A stretch of 64,000 bases of DNA from Cristatella mucedo (taxonomy: Eukaryota > Bryozoa > Phylactolaemata > Cristatellidae): positions 13,541,001-13,605,000 of the forward strand of contig WPIO01000004.1 in NCBI GenBank assembly GCA_009760855.2, in the 5' to 3' direction. The notes beneath the pieces are model-generated. The model was given only the letters and a program-made list of their open reading frames with translations, had not been told where the DNA came from and did no database searches. This document shows, piece by piece, positions 22,721 through 35,460 of the stretch (position 1 is the stretch's first letter; each line of letters starts with the position of its first letter). The position numbers and the translations under genes are program-made.

Positions 22721-25144
22721 ATATTAACTTGGCAATATACGACCGGTTCTTGTATCATTTTGCGGAATTTTGGTGGTACCAGGTCGTACGCCGGAAGTTT
22801 GCCCTGTCCTCGTGTCCATATCTAGCTAAAATGCCTAGAATGCGTGAGCACAAAGTTCTACTTATGGAAATAAGTTATTAATGCTCTCTTGTTCGACCAT
22901 TTGAGCTCATTTCGAAAGCAAAGTGGGGGAACTGAAGCCGTCGAACAGCTCAGATCTGATCGACAAATATTCATGGATTATCAGTCATTCTCCATAAATA
23001 ATTCGGAAGGAATTAGAAGATTAGTCTCGCTTTCAGTTGCTCTTTCCGCGAAGATAAACTCGCATTCATAGCTTATTTTAGACGTCAAATAGGTACTCAT
23101 GGTGAAGATACATGCTCATATGATGCAATACTATTCTCTGATTTATTATTTGATACAAATGGTGCTCTAAGCTGACTCTGACAGTGCACAGGTGATTGGG
23201 CTCTCGCCATTTCTACGGAGCGGTTATTCTTCAGCATAGCCTTTTTTAAACTTCAAGTAAGCGGTTATACCCGATTTGGAAAAAGTCTGAAAACTTGCAA
23301 TCAAAGAGCGCCGCTTGGAACTCCTTTAAAAAGACACCGATAGTCGCCCTCGTAGAAGCTGACGCTGCTCACCGACGGCTGCCTGACCAGCAAATGTACG
23401 CAACCTCATGTAAAAAACATTGGTAGCCTCCTTCTGGATAAACAGCCTCAAACCCCATTTTGGGAGGAGCTGGAAGGCTCCGGCGAGAAGGTAAAGGCCA
23501 CCCAGATGCCGTCCGAGACGAAATACTCGCCCCAATTCGAAGGGACCAAAGTTCCGCGCCACAGGCTCGCCAGGCCTCTCTAGACCTGTTTATTAAGGGT
23601 GTACCTCCTCAAAAAACTCGGATAATATTATTGTCCCCATAAAGGATAGTGGCAGCCCTCTGAAAACTTGGCCTGCTAGTGAAAACCGAACGGGCGCTAG
23701 CATCATTTTTAGCCCAAGGTAAGAGAACGTGGTAGACTCTCTCTGGATAAACATCTCAAATCCGCGAGTTGAAGGCGAACGACTACCTAGCCCTCAAAGT
23801 CAGCACGCACAAGCCACATGGATAGGCTCAGCTGAGGGAGTGTGTGGGAGGGGGGGGGGGGGTAGGAGAGGACGTCGAGAAAGTCTTTGCATGCTTCCGG
23901 AGGTTCGTATAAAAAATATTCGAACCTGTAGTCCAGCGATATTTAATCGAATGCAAATCAGTACTTCAAATACCCCGTTTGCAAGAATCTTTCATGTTTA
24001 AGCACTAGGCCGCTGGCGATCGGAAGCCTTACGACTGGCAGTAGTTTGAAAAGAGCTGCCGAAAAAAATAGCAGTCAGTACTGTCTGCTAGCCTATATAA
24101 TTAGGAAATCATACCGAACCGCCAGTTCACTTGTCCAAATGCAGCAAGTATTTGCAAGAAACGCTGAACAAAACTATAAAGATGTACAAAGTAGTATACG
24201 GTTTATGTAAAGTTCTTAGAAAGACACTAATTATCATCTTATGCAATACGAGTTACACAATTGCTTTTTTAAGGTAAGCGGATAATTGTAATGGGCTGCC
24301 TACAGTTAGTGCTTTATGTTAGTGCTGCAGCGTATTGTACAAAGGTCTATCTGCACTGCCCACAAAAAAAAAAGCTCGAAACTTGGCAGTGCTTTGGGAA
24401 TCATTACACATGTAAGCGGTTTTTACAAAATAAGAGCCAAATAATACCCGGATTAGGTAAGATTAATGTTAAGAAGCAATAAATTGCACATGCTGCCACC
24501 GTGGTTAGCTGCTAATTTCGAAAACTAGGCAAAATTAATTACTTGTTTGGGGTAGGTTCGGTTTCGTTTCAAGTTGATTCGGAAACAGCTGGGGTTTTCG
24601 AATGTTATTTTCTGGAAGCACCGTCAGAATATGGTAAATTAAGAATTTTCAGGATTTGCTAAATATTTGCCTGCAGAAAAATGCATCTCGTCGACTGTAT
24701 TAAATATTTACGGCCGAGTGAGACACCAGCCAATCAGGTCCAGCCAAAAGTCAGCCGAATTTCGAAATTAATGAGGCATACTTCACCAGCTTAATCAGCT
24801 CTACACAGGACAATACTATTAGATAAAATATCCACGGACATCCGGTATCTACCCTAAATAATTACAGGGTAAAAATCTTGTCAGATCAAGTGGCATCAAC
24901 TCACAACAAGTCTGCAACAAGGAGAATGCCATGAAAAGGGTAAAGTCATCACTTGGCCGATATTATCACTGGTTAGGCTGCTTTAGAGCTCAAAGCTGTT
25001 AAGCTATCTATTACTTGTAGAGACTTTGACGGTGAACATCAAAATATTTTTCTCTACACATATAGATATATGTATACACGTATTTATACGAAAAAAATTG
25101 ATGAAATCACTAGAATCTATAACACCCAATTAGAGGAGCTTGTA
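22721..25144. other. No gene recognised; minor repeats
   Basis: Two diverged copies of a short unit lie about 310 bp apart: TCCTTCTGGATAAACAGCCT then CAAACCCC near 23,429, and CTCTCTGGATAAACATCTCA then AATCCGC near 23,738. A piece of a dispersed AT-rich repeat is at 24,520-24,760. A G-run lies at 23,851-23,862. No coding exons are recognised. Confidence 0.4.
24520..24760. repeat. AT-rich dispersed repeat, copy 1 (partial)
   Basis: Shares ordered blocks with 51,245-51,450: ACTTGTTTGG, GTTTCAAG, GGGGTTTTCGAA, GAAGCACCGTCAGAA, TAAGAATTTT and CAGAAAAATGCATC. Same orientation as the other two copies. Noncoding. Confidence 0.5.
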
Positions 25145-28100
25145 CTACACAGGAGTTCCTTCATTGCTGACAGGTCGAGAAGGCTCTGCCGAGGATGACG
25201 AAATGGACGCCTGCTGTGACATCAAATCAGGTAGTTTCACACTACCAGCAACTGCACTTTCAGCAGCTGATGCTGCAGCTGCTTTTCTTTCATGTCTTGC
25301 AGCAGTTAAGAGCACGTTCGTCAAATAGCGTCCAACCTCAGGTCTCTTGGGCATAACCGGTGGCCACGGATTGCCTGCAAAACAATGATCGAACTGACAT
25401 GTGAGAGCAAGAACAAGCAACAACAGCGAGCAGGCAGCAGCCCAGAATGGATTGCCGAGCCGCGATCAGATGCACGACATGTGTGCCAGCTTAGACTAAC
25501 ATTAAACAGGCAAACTCCGATTTCGCGATTCATTGTGTGCAAGTGTGCACACAATTAAACAATGTGCACGTATTAAACTCTCCTGCGTAACACCCACATG
25601 GTCTTTATGACTTTGTGGAGTTACTGACGGAGATACATTACATTACATTACATATGGTAAGAGAGAATGGCTCAGCCAAACATTAACACACGCACATGTG
25701 CACATCAGCCAAAGCAACAAAAATGTAAACTGAACAAGTCCAGCCAAAGCATCGACTCGAAGTTCAAAATACAGAAGCCAGAGGCTCCGCCCTGCTCAGA
25801 CACAGGGCTCAGCCCAGTGCTGGAGCCCACTCATTGCCAGCTGCACCGGATTGCAGCAATCGCAGAACAACAACCAAAAACGCCAGCAGATAGCGGTGGC
25901 TCCTATATCATGCAACCGCGCCAGACACGTGATACGCCAGACACGTGATACGCACCCACGAGCTCGAGGATCATCTGCTGATGACTGCCAGGGTACACGG
26001 TCGGCAGCATGAACTTGGACGTGTATGCAGCCGGCGCGGACTGATAGCGCGGAACGAGGACCTTGAAGAGCTTGTGCACCAAGTCTTTTTCCTGAAAATT
26101 ACATGCTTCCTATCCAGTATATGTAATACTCATAAACATGATTCCAGCCACAACCAATCTCGTGCAAAACCACATACACCATCTGAGAAATTGCAATGTT
26201 TTGTCACTACGGGGACATTTGGACTCGACTAATTTTCGTCACTTATGATCGATGGTCTTGGTATGAATTCGATTTTCGAGAGCTGTGATAGTAGCATCTG
26301 TTATGCAAATGTATGGACGTTCTAGTACCGAGAGCAACGCAACGCCTGCAAGGTGATATGGTAACAAACTGGTTGTAACGGCTTCTGTGTTCGGAAAGAA
26401 CTAGGCAGAAACAGTGCTCATTGGAGTGCTAATCCCAGCTGCCGTGCTGGGCCAAATCCTGGCGAAGCACTACACCTTTGAATCCCGGCTGGCGAATTGT
26501 AGGTGCAGCACCAGTGCATGCAGCGTGCAACAAAGTGGTGAGCAAAACGGTGGGTGCAAGCTCTGTAAGACACCTACCACGAGCCAGAAATCAGCCATCT
26601 CCATTGTTGCTGGATGCTTATCTCCGTGCTTGATGGCTTCTTGGATCAACTAAAACAACAGAGCTAACATCTTCGCATGCCATATTTAATGCACGTCTGG
26701 CCGGGGAGAATGAGAATGGCTTCAAAACGAATAAAAAATCACAGCACATGTTTTTCTAACGACGAAATGAATGGCTATGTTGGAGACTGCTCGAGGAGAT
26801 GCCCGGGATCACTACAAACTACAATCCTAGCACGACGATGCCGACTATGCTCCTGCTGCAGCACTTCTCTTTCCATCCCTTGATGCTATAGTGCAATATC
26901 CCTGCTCGACCGTTAGTCTACGCCAGCCTTTGCTTTTCATCACAGCTTTATTTCGCAGAATGCATGCTGTCGTGCATTGACAGCCATTCAAATTCGAGCA
27001 TGCACAACAGTCCGGTGAGCCCTCCGGTTTGCGAGCTAAAAGCCAAGACTCGGTACCCTACGAGAAGAGGAAAACGTATGCCAAAGGAATCCAGGATCTA
27101 GTATGAGCAAAGGATTCACGCTTCGGCAATAGCCCTGGCTGCATCTGAGAGCTGTGATAGGTAGAGCTGAGCACTGGACGTCAGTCCCGTGGGGGCACAT
27201 AACCTGCTCACAAGATGTACAACCCCGTTGCAGGTAATCTCTGAAGCCCTGGGAGACAATGGATGGCCCTGCTAGAAGACAACTGACCACTGAGGCATGA
27301 GGTAGGTACGGGCTACAGAGGCACAACTCACAGCAATTCAGGGCACCATCCTGCAGCCCAGCAACACCGCTCGGGCTCCCAGGCTGTCCAGACGAGTTTT
27401 TCGGTCTGCTGTGTGTCAAACGGCCAAAACGTCGCCAAGGCCCAGCGAGATGACATTCTCACTATCGTTTTCAAGCCGTTCACGTGAAACCAAAGCGATT
27501 CCACCCAAGCACTATAAAACTCGGCAAAAAAGAGTTTTGCAAATTAACCACCAACGTGAAAGAAGTGACGTACGGTTGATGATTATGCCAGAATCACCGA
27601 TTCCGATTTCACTTCCGGTGAAGGCTTCGACCGGGCTTGGGTGCAACGATCCAGTCAAGGCATCGAGCATCTTATCCTCCCATAGCTCGGAGAACAATGT
27701 CACGCAAAAAGCAAAGAAATGGGGCAGGTGAGATAGAGCTGGATTTTATGGGAATTTGAGTTTTCGGCGTCCCATCGACACTTTCTACCAGCCCGCACAA
27801 CACTCGGAAAGTGAGAACTGGTCTTGGAAAATCAAAAGCCGGCATCTGGCAGTACTGGAACATTCGATGGCCGGAGAAAGTCAACTCCCTCGTAAAGTAT
27901 CCGAAAAAGCCAGGCTGTCTGCAAGCATCCTGAGCTGAGTTGGACTACTCGCAAAAGCGCTTAAGCCGACACGCGTACCGCCGCGAATAGTGTAGAGCCT
28001 CTCAGCGGACAGAATTTTTACGTAAGCACGCACGCTCGATAACGACAAGGCAAGCTAGATGGCGCGGAGGCGCTTTGAATATCCGGACGTCTCGCTGTGC

Positions 28101-28735
28101 TGCGAAGAAAAATGGCGAGGCGCACAGAAAAATCCTTATGCAAGGAAGCAGCAAGCAGGGCCAGACGCGACAATAAAACCGCCCGACGACGCCGTTGCGT
28201 CCACAGTCACTCGGTCGGGCGAGCGGGTCAGGCGAAGGACGCAGTCTCACGCAGGCGGCGAGCAAAATAGCTCCCGAGTTAGCGCAGCCGCATTTTTAGC
28301 GCTCAGCGATGTCGCGAGAGCACCGAAAGCCCGCGGCGCTCCCCACTGACGGCGCGCGCGCGCCGTTTCGACAGCAGAGTCGACCGAGCTCGCGAACCGA
28401 CCCGAGCCGAGCGAGCGGGCAGCGCGACGGCAGTGCGGCGCTCAGGAGTGGCAACGGCGCGCGCGCGCAAGGACATCGCGGCGGGGCGAATGGGAGGCAG
28501 CGGCGCGGTCGTTGGCGGGCGCCGCAGCCTGTCACCGGCGGCGGCGGCGGCGTACCCTTTCGACGTAGCCTCGCGCTTCGTCCAGATATTTGTAGCTGCC
28601 TTCAATGCGCTCATGTCTGATGGTGGCAGTGACGATTTGCCGCAGCTTCTCTATCCGCCCCTGCGGTCCGCTTCCGACACCCAAGCATGACTTGAGCTTC
28701 CTAGGATTGGGGCTAAAGGGAATGCGCAGCCGCAT
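25145..28735 (-). CDS. MRPL17: Mitochondrial ribosomal protein bL17m
   Basis: Large-subunit protein of the mitochondrial ribosome. Four coding exons: 28735-28556, 26649-26578, 26091-25956 and 25374-25145, in phases 0, 0 and 1, all GT-AG, giving 205 residues. Exon 1 (60 aa) carries the L17 start: MRLRIPFSPNPRKLKS, PQGRIEKLRQIVTATIRHER and EARGYVER. Exon 2 reads LIQEAIKHGDKHPATMEMAD and FWLV. Exon 3 begins EKDLVHKLFKVLVPRYQ and reaches YPGSHQQMILELV. Exon 4 begins GNPWPPVMPKRPEVGR and ends SRPVSNEGTPV. These align block for block with animal MRPL17 as I know it. The Ala/Ser-rich C-terminal tail makes it about 30 residues longer than the human protein (175 aa). The start is the first ATG of the exon and matches the known N-terminus. 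Intron 1 (about 1.9 kb) has no recognised gene; intron 3 holds a LINE tail. The 5' end lies in GC-rich sequence, as expected for a constitutively expressed gene. Confidence 0.95.
25560..25660 (+). repeat. LINE (second family) 3' tail
   Basis: AACTCTCCTGCGTAACACCC, ACATGGTCTTTATGACTTTG and TGGAGTTACTGACGGAGATA, followed by an (ACATT)n tract. The same segment occurs inverted at 43,808-43,870, just downstream (minus strand) of a LINE C-terminal region. This identifies it as that family's 3' end. It lies in MRPL17 intron 3. Confidence 0.6.
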
Positions 28736-29600
28736 CGTGCGCGGAGCAAGAGCCGAAAGAGCGGAAGCTACCGCGCCGGGGAAGGCAATGTGTGTGCAGC
28801 TGCGATGGCGTTCCTATGTGCTCGGTGCCGCGGTCAGCTTTTAGCTAGGGGCTTTTTAGCTAACGCCCGTGGAGCGCGTATCAAATAGATAAATATAATA
28901 AGAAATATTATGCCAATGCCCTACTGCCAGAAACCCCCGGTGGAGTGAATGCGACGAAGTTGCTTGTCGGCGGCGGCGCACATTGCTGCACGTTTGTTTG
29001 GTGCGGCTCATGATTTCCGCGTTACCCAGTCGTCGCCGCCGTGAGCCTCTGCCTTCGCAAAACCAGCGAGCCGGGGACCCTGGTTGTCGCGCCTGTGAAG
29101 CATGCGAGCTTGTAAGTACGGATTCATCTAACTACGGCTGTAGAAGAAGCTCGCGCTGTCATCGTCGATGTTGAGCGGCTTGGATGACAGCAGTCGTGTG
29201 TACTCCTGTGGCTGCACTTGGTGGCTGCAGTTTCCGCCGGCGTTGTGGCGTCTTCGGCGTTGCATGCAGTCGTAACTCTGCCGACCTCAGGCCGGCTTTC
29301 TGCGCGTGCCCAGCCAGCCCCGAGCTCGCTCGCAATCTAAGCTGAACAGCCATAGCGCCGCGGGGATAAGAATCATAAGATGCTGCGTCTCGCTTTTTGC
29401 ATCCTGGACGAGGCAAGCGACGCTCTTAGTGAGCGGATGGGGCGTTTTTTGCCGCTGAGCCTGCAGTGCCACCCAAACGAGGACTACGGATGGTGTACGT
29501 CTGTGGCGCCAGTGCAGCTGCACTTCGGCGCAGTCGCGATGCGAAGTGGGCCGCCGTTTCTCTTCGCCATCTCTTCGTGGCACTCGGTTGGAAGGGAAGG
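28000..29600. promoter_or_regulatory. GC/CpG-rich region at the MRPL17 5' end
   Basis: By eye, 28.0-29.6 kb is markedly richer in G, C and CpG than the flanks (for example around 28,340-28,560) and covers MRPL17 exon 1 and its upstream sequence. It is the likely promoter region. No TATA box or defined initiator can be assigned. A divergent plus-strand gene may start here, but I find no recognisable exon for one. Confidence 0.45.
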
Positions 29601-30763
29601 ATTGGTTGGCGAGATAGCTTGCGGCTTGATAGCTTCGCGTGAGGACGAGGGAGAAATTCAGTTGTGTGCGACTCGATGCTGACAGCTAAGATTAGGAGTA
29701 GTTTTTATTTAGGCTTGTGGGTGAAGATGCATGCTATTGGTTTTTCTAGCTGAGAGGGTATTGGGCCATGTTAAGTGTTGGTGTCCCATTCTCCAATCGT
29801 ATACATTACAATGCTGTTTTTTTTACACGCCTGGTGATACGGTCTGCCATTGCCCTAGTAATATTGGAATGCTGCCTCTGCCCACGAGTGCTGGCTTGAA
29901 ACTGATGGTATGCTGTTACCTTAAGTGACTGCAGACTGTGACCAGTGGACGGCTGACGATGCATGTTGAGGATAGCATGCCATGAGCTTTTTTAAGACTT
30001 GATTGCGTGACAGAAATGAACTTGCCCTCATAGGAAACTTCAAATGTTCAGCCGGAACCAGACGTTTGGTGCTGTTAATGAGCTATGTGCTTGCTGCCTA
30101 CTATCATTGCTTGTTGAATGTTGTGTGGTTCCGACCAAGGTTATATTAGCAGGAGGCTCATCGAAATTGTCAACCCTATTTGTCAACCTTAAATTGTCTA
30201 ATTGTCAACCTGTCTAAATTGTCTAATTGTCAATTGTCTAATTGTCAACTAATTGTCAACCCTAAATTGTCAACAAGGCCCTACAGCCTGCGGCTGTCTT
30301 TAGTATCACAATAGATTGGTATTTACATAAGAAGTTTGCTCGCGTTTTGACCTTAATCAAGAAACTGAAGTGGTGCATTGCCAAACCGAAGATATAGAAG
30401 CGTTAGTATCCTGTGTGGGCTCACGGGTCCTCGAAGATTGATCATTGGTTGGCTATTCTATTGCCTTGCTTGAAGACTTGAAGACTTGAAGACTACTGCT
30501 AACTGATGCATTTCCACATAAGTTGCTTGACTGTAGAATCAAATTTCACAAATTCCTGTGCAGTGATACTGACCGTACAACTATTGGCAAGATGCCGGAG
30601 CTTCTGCCCCATCAGACGTTTAGCACTAATTTCCTGACTGTTTTACTTCAGCCGTACATTGCACTTGATGCCTTTTGCATGGGATTACCTAATATTACTA
30701 GAGAACCAATGCTGAAGCTAAAACTAAAATGAGCCTGCATTGTGTTATTTGCAAAGGGAAAGC
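29601..30763. other. No gene recognised; minisatellite
   Basis: Apart from the short tandem array at 30,165-30,280 and a (CTTGAAGA)n triplication at 30,472-30,493, no coding or mobile sequence is recognised. Confidence 0.4.
30165..30280. repeat. Minisatellite of AATTGTCAACC / AATTGTCT units
   Basis: At least eight imperfect copies of an ATTGTCAAC or ATTGTCTA core in direct succession, with variable spacing. It looks like replication slippage over a short motif. Confidence 0.75.
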
Positions 30764-30803
<40 letters not shown>

Positions 30804-31660
30804 TCACTTGATAAAGCGCCCTCAGAGAACTTAATCTCTCTCTAGGCGCTTTACATTTGCTGTAAAGTGAAATGCAATTGAATGGTAAGTAAAATCATGC
30901 TTGAAAAACAAACAAAATGAATAATATGGTTAGGGGTGACATGCACAGGGTCAGCATGCAAATGTGGTTAGTGGCAGCATGCACAGTGTCAGCACGCATA
31001 AGCACATCAAGGACGAATCACAGGGACCCGCTAAATGCTGTCCTAAATAGGTGTTTTTAGGTTCCTTTTAAATGTGGTCAGGTCAGGGGATGTTCTGACG
31101 CAGGTCGGGAGGGAGTTCCAGGCTTTGGGAGCATATGAACTAAATGCACGGTCTCCAAAGGATTTAAGGTTTGTATGAGGTATTTGTAGACTGTTGGATT
31201 CCGAAAAGCGAGTGGTACGATGCTTTGCCTGATGGGGTAGTATATCTGAAAGATAGGCTGGAGCCATAGAATGAAGAGACCTAAAAGTGAGCGACAAAAC
31301 CTTGAAGTCAATCCGTTGCTTGACTGGTAACCAGTGCAGGTCGGCGAGAAGTGGAGTAATGTGGCAATGTGGCAACTGCGATGCTAACGGCAGACAAGTC
31401 TAGCTGCCGAGTTTTTCACCAGCTGCAATCGCCTGATCGCACATGCTGGTAGGCCAGTAAGCAGTGAGTTGCAGGAGTCGAGACGAGATGTCACGAACGC
31501 ATGGACTAACTTAGATGTGGTATCATTATCTAAAAAAGCCCGAATTTTAGCAATGTTATGAAGCTGAAAATAGGCGGATTTGACTGTGGAGCTGATATGG
31601 TCGTCTAACGAGAGGCCGCTTTGGAATATGGCACCTAGATTTCGAAGCTACCCCAGAATG
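30764..31660 (-). mobile_element. CR1/L2-like LINE, 5'-truncated
   Basis: Minus-strand copy ending at the (AAT)n tract 30,764-30,803, followed by the complemented tail (AAAGCGCCCTCAGAGAACTT). The C-terminal ORF (31,375-31,043) reads CHITPLLADLHWLPVKQRID, PAYLSDILPHQAKHRTTRFS and SYAPKAWNSLPTCVRTSP, nearly identical to the copy at 15 kb. Upstream (31,376-31,660) the RT end is frameshifted. High similarity to the 15-kb copy suggests both derive from a recently active lineage. Sequence at 31,661-32,400 shows no gene. Confidence 0.85.
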
Positions 31661-32400
31661 AGACAACCTCAGGTGTACTGAATGCTATTTTGGACCAGTG
31701 GTTGCCAAATCTGTGATATATAGTTTATGCAGGACAATTAATGTGTAGACCTCAGTGATGGTGGGGTGTTGCTAAGGGCAGGCTCGTTGTCAAGAATTTT
31801 GTTCAGGGTGCCTATGCCATGAGCATGAGTAGGCATAACCAGACGTCATCAGAAATATTATGTCACAACATGCTTTTCTTTTCTCACTGCCTAACAAGCT
31901 GAGAGCTGTGCTTCTTTGTGAATGTGCACGATTTAATTAAAGCAATGAGTTAAGTATCACAGGCTTTATAGATGCAGTTTTTCCCTACTTGAGGAGTGCT
32001 AATTTTTGTATTTTTAGGGTAAAAAACCTCTGAACAATGCATATTTGTAAGTAACAACTCTTTAATGAGCAGAACAGATCGCCAAGCAATAGCCCGGGGG
32101 TGTGTGTGAGTGCGAGCGAGGGTCAGAGTGCGGTCCGCGTGATATACCATGTCTATGGGAGTCAGTTTGCTTTAGTGCATCAGGGTGGGGCCACTGCTGA
32201 TTGTTAGCAGTGTTGGGCCACCTGGCAGACTACATCCTGGTCGGCCCGTTTGGCTAGCTTCCGAAAGTTTGAAGAGCAACTGCACCTGGTTGGCCTGTTG
32301 GGATGACGCCCAAAGGCTCCGAGAGTGACCACACGTCATATGTTGGCCTGCTCCAAAAAATTAAGCATAAGAGAGCCAGGTCTCGCTACATAGATACATG

Positions 32401-32403
<3 letters not shown>

Positions 32404-32486
<83 letters not shown>

Positions 32487-32495
32487 ACACACACA
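32404..32495. repeat. (CA)n microsatellite
   Basis: About 90 bases of CA dinucleotides with one interruption (CACCAC) near the 3' end, then CATACATACATA. Open frames over it on both strands are low-complexity artefacts. Confidence 0.95.
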
Positions 32496-32839
32496 TACAT
32501 ACATATATGCACATACATACAGAGCAGGCTAAAAATATCCATGCATAAACAGCAGGTGTCAAAGTGACATCTACTCCGACATTACTGAGCTTTACAAAAT
32601 CATACCTAAATACCACCAAAAGATTAGATTCTGCACTATTTTTAATTTGGAAGCAGTATTTATGAGAAATTATGCTTGCTGCCACAGTTATTTGGTTACC
32701 ATTATTTGCTTGCAAGCAACGTACAAAGTGAACCTGTTTGATGATATCGAGCAGTTTGAGAGCAGCTGAGGATTTTGGATAACATTTTTAGGCATCACCA
32801 TAAGAGCATTGTGGCAGTGAAATAAGATTTATTGAATGT

Positions 32840-33560
32840 GTCAAGTGTTTCCCACTCAAAAAATGCATCTAAACGACTGTACCGACATCTTTTTAGGAAT
32901 GGCCAACGTTTGATATAATTGGTTGTTCACATGCAACAATTTAAGGCCAGACAGGGTTTGAAACTATTCGATAAATCAATTGTGAACTTAAGCCTTGGAA
33001 AACACCTGAACTACCAAAACTATCGTGATCTGGTGATCCGGTGATCCGGAGATGTTAAAAAATCTCAGTTGAGACATTACGATGGCAGTTCAATATATTA
33101 CCTGCATTTAGCATGCCGGAGGATTCCAGACCTAGGAAACAGTCAAAGGGTTCTTTAATTCATTGCTTATCAGGTGACAAAGTTAGATTTTTTTTTACCA
33201 CAATAGATTTCTTGCTTTGCTTCGAACCATGTCAGGTTGTGCATGCACAAAATGACGCTTCTAACCCCAAATTATTGCTTAGGAAGTGAATGACATAAGC
33301 TTTAAATTCTATATTTCGAGAGGGTACTTAATGCTTCAAATAATCATATATAGCCGTGATATAATGGTCCTACAGATGAACTGGCTATGTTGCAAGCCGG
33401 AAGTCTCTTCAGAAACAACAGCACAAACAGGCTCACATGGCATGCTTTTAACCCCTCCTTAACCGAAGACCGAGGTTATAGTTTGTGCCATTTGTTATCA
33501 GCATTACCAATTCATGCAAATCCTGCATTTCGGTAGCATTTTGTTGGCCTGGTTTCAAAA
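32840..33560. repeat. AT-rich dispersed repeat, copy 2
   Basis: Shares ordered blocks with 51,400-52,170: AAAAAATGCATC, ACCAAAACTATCGTGAT, GCAGTTCAATATATTACCTG, CATTTAGCA, GACCTAGGAAA, TTTCTTGCTTTGCTTCGAA, TTCATGCAAATCCT and ATTTTGTTGG. No coding potential is seen. Sequence at 33,561-34,560 holds no recognised gene. Confidence 0.6.
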
Positions 33561-34639
33561 CAAGATGATTGAAATTACAATATATATCTGGATCGCCATC
33601 CTGTTGCAGACATTTTTCGAGCCAGAACCTATATGTAAACCCTGTAAAGTGTCTGGATTATTTAAAAACTGCCAGCATCCAATTTTCCAGAAATTTGGAT
33701 GAAATGAAATATAATTTTTTACAAGGGTCTGCTCAAGCTACTGATAGGATTTAAAAAAAAAGAAAAATGGAAGTGCCTGACAGCCTGCAGCCATTTTGAC
33801 TCCAGAGAAATGACTGGGCTCAGGTGACTCGTCAAACCTCAGAGGGTAACTCATTGCTGGGCTTCTTACCAAGATCTGAAAGCCTGAGCAGGCAAGCTTC
33901 TCATTGGCTTCAATTGTTAAGCCCCTAATTAATTGTCATTGTCAATGGTTTTAGTTACTCCTTGCGCTTCCTTGGTAATGTTGGTTACTGTTTCAAGATT
34001 CGCTCTATTTACAGGCATTTTCTTCGTGAAAATGCCTTGCTCATAGATTTTATGCATTGCTAATGGCTTTTGATATGTGTTATTGGTTTTTACTTGGAGT
34101 GCATTGGTTAGGCATACTTCGGTAGTCAATAGTTATATTCGAGAGTGAACACCGCCGTGTCACTCGACTGAGTTGGAACTCATCTTTCCTACCCAGTCTT
34201 TGGACACGGTCAGTTGTACGTTGCATTTGGGAAGTCATGTTGCTTCATTATTAACAATGAGCGTGTAGAAAAATTTGATGACGAATTTTACTGTTTTTTT
34301 TACACGTTTTCCATCCAGCTAAAGGACTGTCAACTTCAAAGTTTCAAGAGAGTTTCAAAGGGTTACTACTATTTCAATGTTCCGGATCTCGATTATGTGG
34401 ACCAAGGTGTCGAGGTCTCGTCCAAACTATGATTAGCGTTATAATCTTCAAAAGGTACATGCTAATACTCAATGGGTCTAGTGGCTGGCAGTACTGAGAA
34501 GGCCCCTGCGGGAGCCGGCGGAGAACAAGCTCGCTTATTCGACTGAAAGGACTGGGCTCGGGGGGGGGGGGGGGGTGGGGATCGGGGATGCTCGTGCTGC
34601 GAGGATGCCAAGCCTAAAACAAGTCCGTAAGCACTTTGA

Positions 34640-35460
34640 AGTGTTTGGAGACATCCAAAGGAAATGACTGCTGTTACGAACACTAGTAGCAGCACCTGAG
34701 CTCAAGTCCCTGGCACAAAAGGCAGCACTCGCAGCAGTGCCAGACGAAACGTAGACATGCTGCCTGCGTGATAGAATGCCGGTGTAGCTGGCGCCTCGTG
34801 GTGACAATAAGAGTCGTAGCACGCGCGCCACACCGATGCCTGCGCAAGCAGCTAAAGTGGAATTGCTGTAGTCCAGCCTAGACAGGACAGGGGAGCTAGT
34901 TTGATTTTTAGCAGGCCACCGTAGTGGTGGGCAGTCCCTAATCTTGGACAGAGTTCGAAAGTAGTGACTAGCTGTAGAGGCTGTCTTCTTAATGAAGCAC
35001 GATTCACACGGGCAGACCAAATGGTGTGAGGAATAAGTGTTTGTTTTTTTAGCTTCCTTGAGAATTTTATTAACTGAGAATGTGTGATCTTGTGTTATGC
35101 CAGTCAGTAGTGAGTTCCAGGCTCTGATAGCATAGGAACTGAAGGCAAGGCCTACTGAGGACTTGAGGTTTTTATTTTTTTAGAGATGCACCGCTAAACG
35201 GCTTGAGTTGAGGAGTAAGTGCAACAAAAGGAAGCCTGAGTGGGAAGTACTTGTGTGACAGGCAAGCCGGGGCAAGAGAATGGAAGGATCTAAGGATCTA
35301 AGGATCTAAGGTTGAAGGTTGAAGTCGATACATTGCTAGATGGGGAGCCAGTGAAGGCCTTTGAGAACTGGTAGAATGTGGCGGAGGGGACAGTTCTAGA
35401 CGTGAATGACTGGCTTCAGAGTTTTGCATCACCTGTTTTGCCTCTTTGCACACGGCCAGA
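34640..35460 (-). mobile_element. LINE C-terminal remnant, third divergent copy type
   Basis: Minus-strand frames read HYFRTLSKIRDCPPLRW and SRLDYSNSTLAACAGIG (the RT-end block SRLDYCNSLL of CR1/L2-type LINEs). The neighbouring part (35,090-35,400) encodes, with frameshifts, the Ala-Trp-Asn-Ser-Leu and LP-type region complementary to GAGTTCCAGGCTCTGATAGC. A G-run of about 15 lies at 34,561-34,575. Too decayed for confident assignment to a clade. Upstream flank 35,461-35,830 is unannotated. Confidence 0.5.

Noticed and set aside
27036-27419. 127-codon minus-strand frame in MRPL17 intron 1
   Set aside because: No recognisable domain and no splice context; MRPL17 exons 1 and 2 join in phase without it.
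28433-28690. Plus-strand frame antisense to MRPL17 exon 1
   Set aside because: Open by GC-rich composition; the minus strand encodes the conserved bL17m N-terminus.
29159-29682. Overlapping frames on both strands upstream of MRPL17
   Set aside because: GC-rich promoter-like sequence, no domain, no supporting splice sites; kept only as a possible divergent transcription start.
32336-32715. Cys-Val and Thr-His frames on both strands
   Set aside because: Direct readings of the (CA)n microsatellite.
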